Shown piece after piece: positions 22,909-34,054 of a stretch of 64,000 nt of DNA. The stretch spans positions 37,413,501 through 37,477,500 of the forward strand of contig NC_134145.1 in the NCBI RefSeq assembly GCF_033958435.1. Direction: 5' to 3'. The first letter of the stretch is position 1. Every line of letters starts with the position of its first letter. Below the pieces are notes generated by a model. It was not told where the DNA came from, made no database searches, and saw nothing but the letters and a program-made list of their open reading frames with translations. Origin of the DNA: Carettochelys insculpta. Its lineage: Eukaryota > Chordata > Testudines > Carettochelyidae. Made by a program: the position numbers and the translations under genes.

Positions 22909-23102
22909 AGTAGTCATGTAGCACTTTAAAGACTAACAAAATTAGTAGGTGATGAGCTTTCATGGGACGGACCCACTTCTTCAGATCTGGAATTCGGAAT
23001 TCCAGATCTGAAGAAGTGGGTCTGTGCCATGAAAGCTCATCACCTAATAAATAATTTTGTCTTCAAAATGCTACATGACTGCTTTTTTGTTTTGTGAAGA
23101 TA
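22909..23102. mobile_element. Penelope-like tail inverted dimer, near-perfect palindrome (type A)
   Basis: Two arms of about 90 bp, each only the last tail segment, face each other around the exact palindrome CAGATCTGGAATTC-G-GAATTCCAGATCTG. Outward each arm reads GAAGAAGTGGGTC, CATGAAAGCTCATCACCTAA and a GTAGCAC-type end. It is bracketed by GAAGATA (22909-22915 and 23096-23102). It lies only about 100 bp from the larger PLE dimer. Confidence 0.9.
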
Positions 23103-23385
23103 CTGACTTACACAACTACCTCTCACTGACTATTTACTTGCAGAAATGTTTGTTTCAGGATGGTCTATCAAGGGGATCAGGGAGAGAGTTTCAAACATAA
23201 AGGGGGGCATCAATGATAATGCCAAGTAGCAGGAAGAAGAACAGAAATTAGATGTCTGGGGCAGTTGACAAACAATTAACCAATGGAACAGGAAATAGGA
23301 AGAAATTGAAGATATGGGGAAAAAAGGAGGGAAAATAGAGAGAAAGAACTCAAATATGGCACTGAGTTTGTGAGCTTGGGTGACA

Positions 23386-23456
23386 AGGAAAGGAGCAGAG
23401 TTATCCTCAGGGATGGAAAAGAGAGGGAGTCTGGGATGAAGGACAGGAAGCTCTGT
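23386..23456. repeat. Diverged repeat unit, copy 1
   Basis: It shares an ordered set of blocks with 25081-25156: AGAGTTATCCTCA, GGGA/GACGGAGAAG-like, GAGGGAGT, TGGGATGAA/TGGGGTGAAA and GACAGGAAGCTC. Minus-strand translations also align (ELPVLHPRLPLFS against ELPVFHPKLLSLP). The family is unknown. Confidence 0.6.
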
Positions 23457-23740
23457 TTCTACCATGAAGAGTCACTGACTGTAGTGTGATATCAAGGCAG
23501 AGATGTCAGGTAAGCAGCCAAAGATGTGAAACCGGCGAAGTGGACTGAGGTAAGGAGTAAGTAGGTAGACTTGGAAGATCTCAATATAGCAATGATACTG
23601 GAATGTTAGCCTGACATTCAGAGTAAATAGGCCAGCTATGAGTCTGGTTTCAGCGCCAGGATTGTTTCACCCTTCAGGGTTAGATAGAAATTGCTTTGCC
23701 TCCCATTCCCCTTCTGTGCTGTATTGGACAAGAGGGTTAA

Positions 23741-23760
23741 TTTTTGTTTTGTTTTGTTTT
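23741..23760. repeat. TTTTG simple repeat
   Basis: Four tandem TTTTG-type units. Confidence 0.85.
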
Positions 23761-25080
23761 CCAAAACAAATAACTGATTTATTTTATGTAAGTAACAATG
23801 GGAAAAGGGAAAAACCATGAACTATGACAATTCCATTGTGATTTAACATAGGGGAGTGTAGAACACAGGCTCCATCGAACCCAAACCTTGGCAACATCTA
23901 AACAAAGGAGAACAAATGAATTCTCTAAGACATTTTACAGTCTCTAAGTTTCTTAAATGGCAAGAATGAGATGAAGATGTAGTTGTATTCACAGGTAGTT
24001 CATGGATTCACAGGACTTGGAAGCTGAACTAGTGGAACCCTGGGTATTGATTACCCAAGTGTTAGATAGAGTCCTCAGGATCTGGGAGAGTGGTCCCAAA
24101 GGTAGAATGTTGGAACTCAGGAACACCGCAATGTTTAAAGTAAGGGACTAGATATTAACAGCCTTTAATGCCTTTAATGCTGCTGGTGATCTTGATCCAA
24201 TTACCTATTCCAGTGGTCTTGATCCAAAGATCCAATACCATGCAACTAGATTATACCTTGTCTGTCTCTAGAACAGACTGTTCCCAACAGGTACTCAGAC
24301 TACTTTAAAGATGTACTTCAGTTCAGAGGTTGGTAGCTCTATGAGAGCCAGTTGAAACTGATTCCATATATCCATTACCATCTTTCATGCCAAAATTCCA
24401 TAAAGAAGTTTTCCCATTACAGCATCTGAGTTATCCTCTGCCTCAGATGCCATAAAGAACACCTGAACTCTATTTTGGAAAATGGGGTAACCTGTCTAAT
24501 ATGTAATAATAAGAGTAAATGTAATAATAAACAGTAATAAACATCATAAGGAATAAAATGAATATGAAAACGACAAAACTCATGCAACAGGAAGGCTTGG
24601 CAGAAGGTCTGGTCACAGAGATAGAAAGAATTAGGCTGTAAATGACCCATATGAGACAATGCCATAAACTGTACAAAGGGAGGAGAAACTCTCCAGGGTA
24701 AAGCTGAATATGATAAAGAATGAAATGAGAAGACCAAAGAAAGTATAAAGTGACTACTAGTATTTACATATCAAATGAATTTATTTTGCATGTCTTACTT
24801 GAGGCTAAGTATTGTCTCACTACATGTGATGGATCAGATATTCAGCTGGTGAAACTCAGTGTAGCTCCAAAGGAAATCAGTTGAGTTTCTTGCCCTATTT
24901 TCTAGTCTAACTCATTCCCAGTGGGGCATCTCCCAAATGTGAATATGATCTTTTTGTCCTGTTCCCATGTTCTGATACTTCCAGCCTAAAATATTAAACC
25001 TTGTGCCCTGGTACACATAGATTAGGCCCTGTCTCCAATGTATGTTAAGCATATATATAGAAGCATAAGTTGTGGGAATA
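23761..25080. other. Non-coding, nothing recognised
   Basis: AT-rich DNA without recognisable genes. A 106-codon minus-strand frame near 24.4-24.7 kb is hydrophobic low-complexity sequence. Confidence 0.5.
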
Positions 25081-25156
25081 TGTAAAGAGTAGAGTTATCC
25101 TCAATGACGGAGAAGCGAGGGAGTGACAAGAGTTTGGGGTGAAAGACAGGAAGCTC
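25081..25156. repeat. Diverged repeat unit, copy 2
   Basis: Second copy of the block set at 23386-23456, in the same orientation and about 1.7 kb away. Confidence 0.6.
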
Positions 25157-27223
25157 AATAAGCTGCAAAGCAGTGACTGCAAGGGAAGCGGGTGGGTGGA
25201 AGAAAGACATTAAAGGAGTTTAGTTTGTCACTCTTCAACACAGTTATTTATTGTGTAACATAGCAAAGCTTGCCTTGTATCTTCATTGTGAAACTCCCTG
25301 ACTTACAGTGCAACAATACAGCTGAGCTTATGACCAAGTAGCTATTATCCAGGAAAGACTTGGAACAAGCTTGGGATAGGGTTTCACAGATCATTAAGGA
25401 TGACTGGCAGGTTAATTTCAAATGAGCCAGAGAAGAGAGTGTTCACTGTGCAAAACTGACATGCTGTGCTTGTGATATTTAAATATTTTGAGTGCTGAAC
25501 AAACACTTTGTATAACCAAAGAATTGCAACAAAAGCATAGATATTACAGATAGCCACAATGGACTAGATTGCTGTACGTTCTTCTTGTGATTTATATTTT
25601 CCTTGCAGGAGCAATAGACATTGTCCATGGACTATTTTAATTAGACTATTTGAAGGAAAACCACACTTTTTCCCTTTCAGACTGCCTGGAAGAGGTAAGT
25701 GAAGTCCTCCATTTCTGAATATAATAATGAGATATTAGATGTTATTTAAATACTCCATTATCTTAGATAAAATATTATTATGCGGTCACAAGTTCATAAT
25801 GTTGAAGGCTTTTGACATGCAGATGTAAAATGTAAACTGGCTGTCTGACGAACATGTAGTCTCATCAAACCTGATACTAAAATACATGTAAAACAGTATT
25901 TGGCAAACTGTGCATTCCATTTCCTCCCTAAGGCTTTAACTGTGTTGGGCTAACTGTTATTATACATGAAACTTTGATAGCTGCAATGAAATGCTGACCC
26001 TTACAAAACCCAGACTCTTAAAGGACTCTGTCAATAACATTTGAGTTATGTGCAGTTTCCAGCTACCACAGCATCTGAAAGCACCTACTCTACTAAAAAG
26101 GTTGATGCTTGGGTGCTGTATGTGTAGGATCAGATGAGCCTCATGCTAGTGTCCAAATGTATTTAAACTGTGAAGGAATCAGGGGAACACATGCCCTTTT
26201 ATAGAAAGTTCCCAAAAGGGGCTGGGTGAAAATGTCACAGGGAAAATCAGGGCTATTTCCAAACTGTTAGAGAAGCAAAGCTAATGTAAGACAGAACTAG
26301 ATGGCTCAGCACAAGCCCAGCCACTTTAGAATACTAACCACAGCATATGCAAATAACTGTATGGGGGTTGCAACATTCTTTAGAAAACCAGCTACTTTTA
26401 AATGTGAACATATATTATTGATTTTCCTTTTGTAAACAGAAGCAAAGGGCTTGTTCATCGTGGAAAAATCAGTTCTCTCCTGGCTTTGCCTGCTCTTTAG
26501 GCTGTGCGTCTTAATGCAGATGAAACATTTTGCAATGGAACCCCCACTTGGAATCGGCCAGCTCCTTGCACTCTGGATTAAGCTTGTCAAGGCTCCCATC
26601 CTATAGATAACAACAAAGATCAGCACTGCCCTTGAATACTATGTCTCAACAGCTTTTGTGGGAGGGGTGGGAACAGAATGGACTGGAAGCTCCTGCTAGG
26701 AGGCTTCTCAATGGGTTGTTATGGTGAAGTAGCTTGCTGGACAATGATGAACTGCTTGGTTTGGAACAGCCGGACTCATACCTTGTCTACGTTTATGGTG
26801 GCATGTGGAGGACAGGCACAATGTATGTAGCTACATGCCATAGTGAAAGCAGGATGCATCCATTCTTGTCACTGTGGTGAGTAACTACACATTGCAGTGA
26901 AAGCTCTGTCAGAGAAGGGTCCTGGTGACTTTGTTGCCTCCACCTTTCTAGAGCCTTTCACTGTGGTAGGAAAGGGTTCAGCAGCAGAGGCAGGACACTA
27001 TACTGCTAAAAATAGTAATGTAGATATGAAGACATGGTTAGGTAGAGCATGCAGAGCGATGGGTACAGGGTAGACCCCGGGGCTCAGGCATGTAGGTAAG
27101 TTTACCTACTCATCCAAAGTAAGCCTCACCATCAACACCGCTAATTTGACCCATGCTAGCTAGACATGAAGTATCAGTACTTTACACAGCACTGCAAGGG
27201 GCAGATGCACCTTCAGAGACAAA
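25157..27223. other. Non-coding, nothing recognised
   Basis: Unique DNA with short frames (largest 106 codons on the minus strand near 26.3-26.6 kb) and no domain. Confidence 0.5.
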
Positions 27224-27487
27224 GGGTATGTCTACCCTTATGGAAAGATCAGTGAGCTGGTTGGACAATCATCAGGGTTCAATTTAGTGCCCCTAGCGGG
27301 GATGCACTAAATCGAACTGGCATGGCATCGCTGTCCATCCTGGTACTCCTGGTAGTCACAAGGAGTAAGGGAAGTCGATGGGAGAAACTCTGTATGGATG
27401 GCAGCAAAAATCGATTTTAGATTAGCTGACTCCAGCTACACAATTATTGTAGCTGGATTTGTGTATCTAAAATCAATTTTACCTTCC
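27224..27487. mobile_element. Hairpin DNA transposon with GTCTAC end
   Basis: It begins GGGTATGTCTACCCTTATGG. It contains the hairpin GTTCAATTTAGTGC / GCACTAAATCGAAC (27277-27317, one mismatch) and a second, larger imperfect hairpin at about 27408-27480 (AAATCGATTTTAGATTAGCT against TGTGTATCTAAAATCAATTT). The right terminus is not clear and may run into the adjacent CA repeat. No coding capacity. Confidence 0.65.
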
Positions 27488-27505
27488 CCCCTGTGTGCGT
27501 GAGTG

Positions 27506-27525
27506 CACACACACACACACACACA
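27506..27525. repeat. CA microsatellite
   Basis: Ten CA units. Confidence 0.95.
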
Positions 27526-30500
27526 AGCCAGGACCTGACTCATGCTAGGGGAGGGAAGCCACTTCAATAGCAACCATTAGGGAAGATGCTGAAGCCACAG
27601 TTCAGGGTGGGTGGGGGGAGGTCTGCTGTTGTGACTAAGGCCATCATGTAGGACATGTCTCATTTAAAAAATTGCAACCCACAGTCTATAACTGCCTAGT
27701 GCATTCTTCAGATTTTCTTCTTCTTTCCTATTGGTCTAAGACAGATGGGGCTAAACTCCCACCTTCTTCACCCAGGGAGAAACTGCTATGGTCAGCTTCC
27801 ATTCATTAGCTTGCAGTACTCAGAGATTCCCCTATGCCTGGAGATTCCCATATATCTGAATTAGTTGGATTCCTAGCTACTTATATTACTTAGAATGTCT
27901 CAGAGCAGCCTTAACAGAGACCACAATCTGGCCCACAGATTATAACTTAAACACCCCTAAAAGCAGCTTTGAACCCAAATTCTAAATCTAAATCCCCTTG
28001 AACTCTGTGAGATCTTACAGCACAAACACCCAAGTGGAGTTTTGCAGCTCATCCCTCAGAAGTAACAGTATAATGGATGTAAGTAACATCCCAGGTCTGA
28101 GAATGTCTGAATCTGGAAAAGGATAAGTGTTACGAAATCTATCCCAGAAAATGACAGCTTATGCCCATCTCTCATGTCTGTGCCCAGTTTTGTGCAAGAG
28201 ATCAGTTCAGGCTTTTGCCACCATTTGTTAAAGACTTTTCGAAGTTATTGAAGTGGGTGAGACCCTCTCAATAAAACATTGTGAAACACCAGCAGTTGTC
28301 AAGAGACTGAGAAATGATGCCATAAACACCACATGGATGGTAAGGCTGAATGATGGGGAATATTGGCAATAGAATACTCCACTTGGAAGGGAATCTTGCC
28401 AAATGGAAAGGACCCATTGTGCTGCAGAAAATAGAATAAAAGGATGTCTGTTCAAAAATATACAGCCAGAAAGGAACCTTAAGGTGTTCCTTTGTTTGCC
28501 AACAAAGTTCAGCACACAAGAGAAGAGCTTCCTGTCAGCCTCCTTTTAAAATATTTGTTTATATAGAAACGGAAGGGGCTTTTTAAAAATTTTTTTTCCG
28601 TTGTAAACAGGCTTGCTGTGTTGACACCTGAGAATCCCTGCTCTGTAGCAGGAGAAGAGTAGTTAACCAACACAGCAACCAAGCATCAACATACAGGGCT
28701 CTCTTTGTTTCCGGGAGGGCAGATTAGTAGCCTTAGATGATTTGCCCTATTCCCTGTAAATAAATATGAAGGCTTCAAATGACCTATAATCTTCACAGTT
28801 AAATATGTTTACAACAGTATAAGACCAAAGCCCTGATTCAGCCAGGCATGTTTAACCTGAAGCATATGCTGAAGTTTCACTGACTTCAATGGGACTTAAC
28901 TACATGTTTAAAAAAGTCCCAAAAAAGTCACCAGATATGTCTGTAGCAGGCACCTGCACAGAGAAAGCAACTTTCTCTTAGGACAGTGTAATTCACTGCC
29001 ATTGTGCCACTTGATTGGTGTGACTTTCAAAATGTGTATATGGCTTTATAGCTGTATTTTGTTTGATATATAGTCAATACAGTTCGATAAAAAGTAATGT
29101 AGGGAAAAGAAGAATATGCACATCTAAAAAGGCAAGAAACATTCATATGGGAGGAAAAGAAACAGCTGGCAAGATTTAGACACAAAAGAGGATGCCCTTT
29201 TTAAGCACTTTTTCCTTGTATAATTTATGCCACAGACATTTTGTGCTGTCTAATTGCTCCATCTCAAACTAATGTCGTTTAATCAATGACTCCTGAATAG
29301 CATGGAGGTAAACCTGGGATACAGAACAAATGCATAAATTTGGCCTGTCTCCTAGCAGGCTTAGCTCCCATTGCTACTATTTTTGCATTTGCTCGCTAGA
29401 GTTGATTTCTTTTTGAGTCATCTCTCCCACACATCTATATTCCCCACCAATCACAGAATTTTATGTTTTGGAATCATGATTTTACTTCTCTAAGCTGTAC
29501 ATATTGCAATATCTTGCTATTACTTTTGCTATTCATGTTTAATGTCCTTTTATTTCTATTTTGTAGTGCTGTCTCTCAAGCCTACCCAGGTGGTGAGATC
29601 CCAGGTGTGTCATGAAATGAGTTTTGTGACTTTTGCCTTGTGATAAGAGCCTAGTTTTCCTGCTTTCTATCCTTAACAAAAAGAAATGGGGCAGCAACTA
29701 TGCAGTACTCTTTTTAATGGGAATCTAGGCACCCCAAAAGTTTGGAAGGACCAGGCCATCTCAGAGGTCCAGAGATGCCCCAGCCCATAATAGAGTGACA
29801 CATTATTGGAAGGTTTTTTTTTTTGCTTAAGAAATGCTTTTTTAGCCTTTTTCTGCAAATGCACTAATTATTGAGGGATGCACATTAAGTTGTGAAACTT
29901 ATTAAATGTCAGAAAAATTAACGAGTGCCTAAATTTGAGACTCCCTTTGAGCTTGAGACAAAGACCAAATGGCCCTCCTAGGCTCCCTCTCTGACTGGCC
30001 CTGGGAAGGACCTATAATTTTCTGAATCCATTTGGATAATCTATATAAAACAAATGTGAAATATACATGTGAGGATGATGCCGCATAACCCTAGTGGTAA
30101 AAGTATGATTCAGCAGCTGCACCAGGCAGGAACTTTATGGAACAAGGCTCATATTTTTTTTCAATTTCCTTTCAATGCTATATTCAGGCAGAGAGAACCC
30201 TCCTTCACACTGGGGTTGAGCACATTATAAATTCCACAGGTAGATAGAGGGATTACCAATTCTCAGTCTCAAGGCGCTGCCATGATAGCCATTTCTGAAA
30301 GAGAATGTGTTAGACAAGTCCTTTTATGAGTGTTGTTTAACAAATCAGGCATTCCTGGAAGAATTATGTTTTAGAAAATCTTTGAGGGCTGTGGTCTATA
30401 GCCAGATTTTCAATGGTAGATAGGGGTTACCGTGGTTAACATCAATTTCCAAAAACAATGTAGACACATGGGATGGAGAAAGAAGAGATGACATGTTTTG

Positions 30501-31210
30501 CAACCTATGGCTCTTCCAAGTGGTGGTGAACACTGAAATGTTGTACTACTATTATTGAGAGTACTGGTATTTTTTTTTAAATGCTGTTTTTTTCTGACAT
30601 GAGAAATTCCAATGAGCCATATAAAGTGACAACATTTCTAGAAAGTAGGACTTTACTAAAGAGGCGTGCTGTATTTTATATAATTTTCACCTGATCTAGC
30701 ACCTTTGAGTTCAGCAAATGATCCCCCATAAAATTCAGAGGGGATTGTATGAAGTGGTTGATCTTTTTGCTATTACTTGCCACGCCGAGCAATACAAGTT
30801 TGCAAGTTTCCTGTAGTGTTTGTTTAGTTTCTTCAGAATTATGCAGTGATGAAGCATGGTGGGCCTATCCCAGGCTCATGCCAAATCTGACAACATTTAC
30901 AGGAACATAAATGAAATAAAACAGCTATTCACTTCCCCATGGGAAAATTTTCAGAAGTGCTTAACTTCCATAGGAACCCAAGTCCCATTTACCCCAAGGT
31001 TATTTTCAAGAGCTGTAGCCTGTTGAAGAATTCAAGGCCCTCCTGGGGACCCAATGTTCTACTACCCTCTTCCAGTAATAGGAATCTGATTAGTTCTGTG
31101 AATTCCAAATAACATTGTTAAACTTATAACTGCTGTCCTTCAGAGTCCAAAGGCAGGGCCAAATTGTAGCTAAATCATTTGCTGGTACATGGGGGAGAGG
31201 GAACAATGAG
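27526..31210. other. Non-coding, nothing recognised
   Basis: Unique AT-rich DNA. Near 28865-28890 the motif TTCACTGACTTCAATGGGAC appears, part of a sequence class recurring at several places in this window. The frames of 63-95 codons have no domain. Confidence 0.5.
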
Positions 31211-31545
31211 GGATGCCCTGTCTACACACAGAGAAATCTTTGAAATAGCCATGCTTATGGCCATTTTGAAGAATACTAATGAGGCGCTGAAATGCATATT
31301 CAGTGCCTCATTAGCATGCTGCCAGCAACGGCACTTCACAATGTCAGCGTTTCGCTTCCGCACGGCTTGTCCAGACAGGGCTCCTTTTTGGAAGGACCCC
31401 ACCAACTTCAAAATCCCCTTCTTCCTATCTGCTGAAATCTGCTGATAGGAATAAGGGGATTTCGAAGTTGGCAGGGTCCTTTCAAAAAGTACCCCATCTG
31501 GAGGAGCTGCGTGGGAGCAAAACGCGGCAATTTCAAAGGAAAGGG
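31211..31545. mobile_element. Hairpin-rich DNA transposon
   Basis: A GTCTACACACAGAG-type left end is followed by an inverted repeat around CTAATGAGGCGCTGAA / TTCAGTGCCTCATTAG (31274-31316) and a long imperfect hairpin (31389-31492). The arms of that hairpin read GAAGGACCCCACCAACTTCA and its complement around TGAAATC. It shares the CCTCATTAGCAT block with the element at 32205. The right end was not defined. The 88-codon frame is incidental. Confidence 0.65.
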
Positions 31546-32204
31546 AGATTCAGGGATGAGGAGGGTTCACTGTTCTGTCTCCCTGCCATATCAATCCCAG
31601 ACCAGGCAGGAGGCATAGTTGGGAGCAGTGCTTGCTGGACGTCCAACTGCTTAGGTGCTGGCCCAGAGGTGGTAGAGCTCTGACCCTCCTTTACGTGCAC
31701 CAGGGGCTAAAGGTCATCCTTGCTAGGGCTGTCTTTTATTTATAACTATCAGAGGCATTATGGATTTCAGGAGTTTCATGTGCTGGTTTTTTTTGTTTAT
31801 TTGTCTGTTTTGTTTTGTTTTTTTAAATCCCTGACCCTTCTTTCTTTGAGTTCTGTGCACAGAAGGAGGAGGACGCAAGCATGAACATTTGAACCAGTTT
31901 AAACAAATGTATGGAGAATTGCCATGTCATAGCTTGGGCTGCACAGGAGAGCAAGAATTCAGTAGCCATGCTGAAATGACCTAGGCTCAGACCAGTGACT
32001 TCTCTGTGAAAGTTACAATTCCAACCTCAAAGACTTTTAACTAAACCTGGAGAGTTAGGCTATGTTTACACAGGCTGTCTCTGGTGCATTCAGATCTGTT
32101 TTCCTGTTATCATCATACCAGCAGAGTTTGATCTAATATAGAGGTTAGAGCTGGGGAAGGAGGAACAGGCCAGAAGCTGTGCAGGATTAAAAACGAAATA
32201 GAAC
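31546..32204. other. Non-coding, nothing recognised
   Basis: It includes a T-rich stretch at 31780-31825. A weak GGCTATGTTTACACAGG at about 32056 may be a relic end of another GTCTACAC-type element. Confidence 0.45.
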
Positions 32205-32510
32205 GGCTGGGTCTACATGAGCCCCTTCCTTTCGAAAGGGGCACGTTAATGAGCAGGTCTGAAAGATGCTAATGAGGTGCTGCAATGAATATGGTGTTAA
32301 GAAAAAGGGCTTTCAAAAACTGGGGGGTCCTTTCGAAAGGTCCCGTCTCCACACGTGGCGCATGATTTAAAAAGCTGCACTTTTGAAACACCACGGTTGC
32401 CATTATGCTAGTGAGGTGCTGCATATTCATTGCAGCACCTCATTAGCATCTTTCGAAGCCGCTCATTACCATGCCCCTTTCGAAAGGAAGGGGCTCATTT
32501 AGACACAGAG
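32205..32510. mobile_element. Palindromic DNA transposon (MITE) with long perfect inverted repeats
   Basis: The left end is GGCTGGGTCTACATG. A perfect 25-bp inverted repeat pairs 32219-32243 with 32472-32496 (GAGCCCCTTCCTTTCGAAAG...). An inner perfect 29-bp inverted repeat pairs 32265-32293 with 32422-32450 (GATGCTAATGAGGTGCTGCA...). The flanks AAC and AAA give at best a 2-of-3 target duplication. No ORF. Confidence 0.8.
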
Positions 32511-33831
32511 AAACTGTTACGATTAATGCTTGTTCCTATGATGGCATGATTATTGCCCTTTATTCCATCTCGAGCAACCCATGCCTAGTTGTGAAAGATG
32601 AAATGGCCATTCTTGTATCATTTGATGAAATAGCTCTCCTTCTTATATCATGTTGGCAAAACAAGAATTTTGAGGTATATTAGGCATTAAATTCTAAGCA
32701 GAAATCCCCAATAAAATCAACAGGGGAGCCCTTTTTAAAAAAAATCAAAGGTATACTATGGAACCTGTGCACTTATTCAGCATTAGTTGGTACAATTTAG
32801 AATTTTATTGTAAGAATATAAAACAATGTATTATCGCTAACCTGCTCCAACATAATAGTATTTTCCTGCATTTCCATTGGAAACATTCAATATCCTTTCG
32901 TAGTTGATAATAAATTGCATTGCAATTATTCAAAACATTGCATTTCAATTTGCTTTACACAGTTTATATCACATTGTTAGGTGTACTGTTCCAAGCTGGA
33001 TTGCTACCGCATACAATTATCCCTAAAAAGGTGGACCATGATCCCACTGAATCAAACTGAATTTTGTCATTTACTTCAAAGTAAGCAGAATGAGACTGCA
33101 AAAGATATATTTTTTCCATTGCCAGAAAACTGAACCAGACTGATGGTAACCTGGCACATCAGGAAGATGGATAATGTACTTTGTCTTTAGTTTTGAGAAA
33201 ACCCTGTGTTAGAAATGCACGTTGTAGATGGAATAAATCGGCCACTGTGTAAAATTGGAAAGCATGCCAGGATTGCATATAAAACAGTCAATCAAAAACA
33301 TAGTGGATTTAGAAGCCACAGAATGGGTTGATAATTCTTGTGTTTGCATGGAATATCATTAATATATTTACTTCTACAAAAGTTCAGAGAACTGGTAATC
33401 CAAAGGTTTCTTAATGCATTTCACTGAGAATCTGAGGGAAAAAAAATCTATTGTGCTGCTTAAATGACCAATTGAAGGTCTGTGGAGCATTTCTGCTTTA
33501 TAGACAACTCAATAGTAATGGGAAAAGAAAAACCAATGCCAATCACTGAGGAAATTAACACATCTTAAAGCTTGCTAGGGCAAAAATGATTAATTCTACA
33601 GCAACTCTGCACTGAAGAAAAAGGAATAAACCACCAGAGAAGTCATTTAATTTGTATCTACAGTGGATGAGAACTTCAGGTGGGGCGTGGGTGCTTTGGC
33701 ATGTGTTTTAGTCAATGTTTCCCTTATAGTAGGAGTGGAAAATCAGTTACAGGAGGGATCACCACATAGCAATGATGAACCCTAAGTCTTGGCCTTGCTG
33801 ATCCACCCCAGGACCAGCAAATCATAAAAGT
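32511..33831. other. Non-coding, nothing recognised
   Basis: AT-rich unique DNA before the CR1. A TAAAAGT at 33825-33831 also follows the CR1 3' end and may be its target duplication. Confidence 0.5.
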
Positions 33832-33844
33832 TCCAGTTCCATGC

Positions 33845-34054
33845 GCAGGGCCAGATAGACAGGCAGAACTTCAGAGTCTCAATGCGTGGATGAGACGATG
33901 GTGTAGGGAAGAGGGGTTTAGATTTATTAGGAACTGGGGACACTTTTGGGGTAGGGGGAGCCTATACAGGAATGATGGGCTCCACCTAAATCAAGGTGGA
34001 TCCAGACTGCTGGCATTAAACATTAAAAAGGTCGTAGAGCAGTTTTTAAACTAA
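33845..34054 (+). pseudogene. CR1 ORF1 C-terminus, esterase-like
   Basis: An open frame of 69 codons ends at TAA (34052-34054). It reads RQAELQSLNAWMRRWCREEG, then GSLYRNDGLHLNQGG and ALNIKKVVEQFLN. The D-G-L-H segment (Asp codon 33974, His codon 33983) matches the D-x-x-H catalytic dyad at the end of SGNH-type esterase domains known from CR1 ORF1 proteins. The N-terminal part, with the catalytic Ser, is missing because the element is 5'-truncated. It is too short to be found by length filters. Confidence 0.7.

Noticed and set aside
14225..23102. CRISPR-like or satellite array suggested by repeated tails
   Set aside because: The repeats are dispersed Penelope tails in inverted pairs, not regularly spaced, and the DNA is vertebrate.
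30078..30140. tRNA-like text (CCTAGTGGTAAAAGTA ...) suggesting a tRNA or SINE head
   Set aside because: No B box at the right spacing and no cloverleaf could be drawn.
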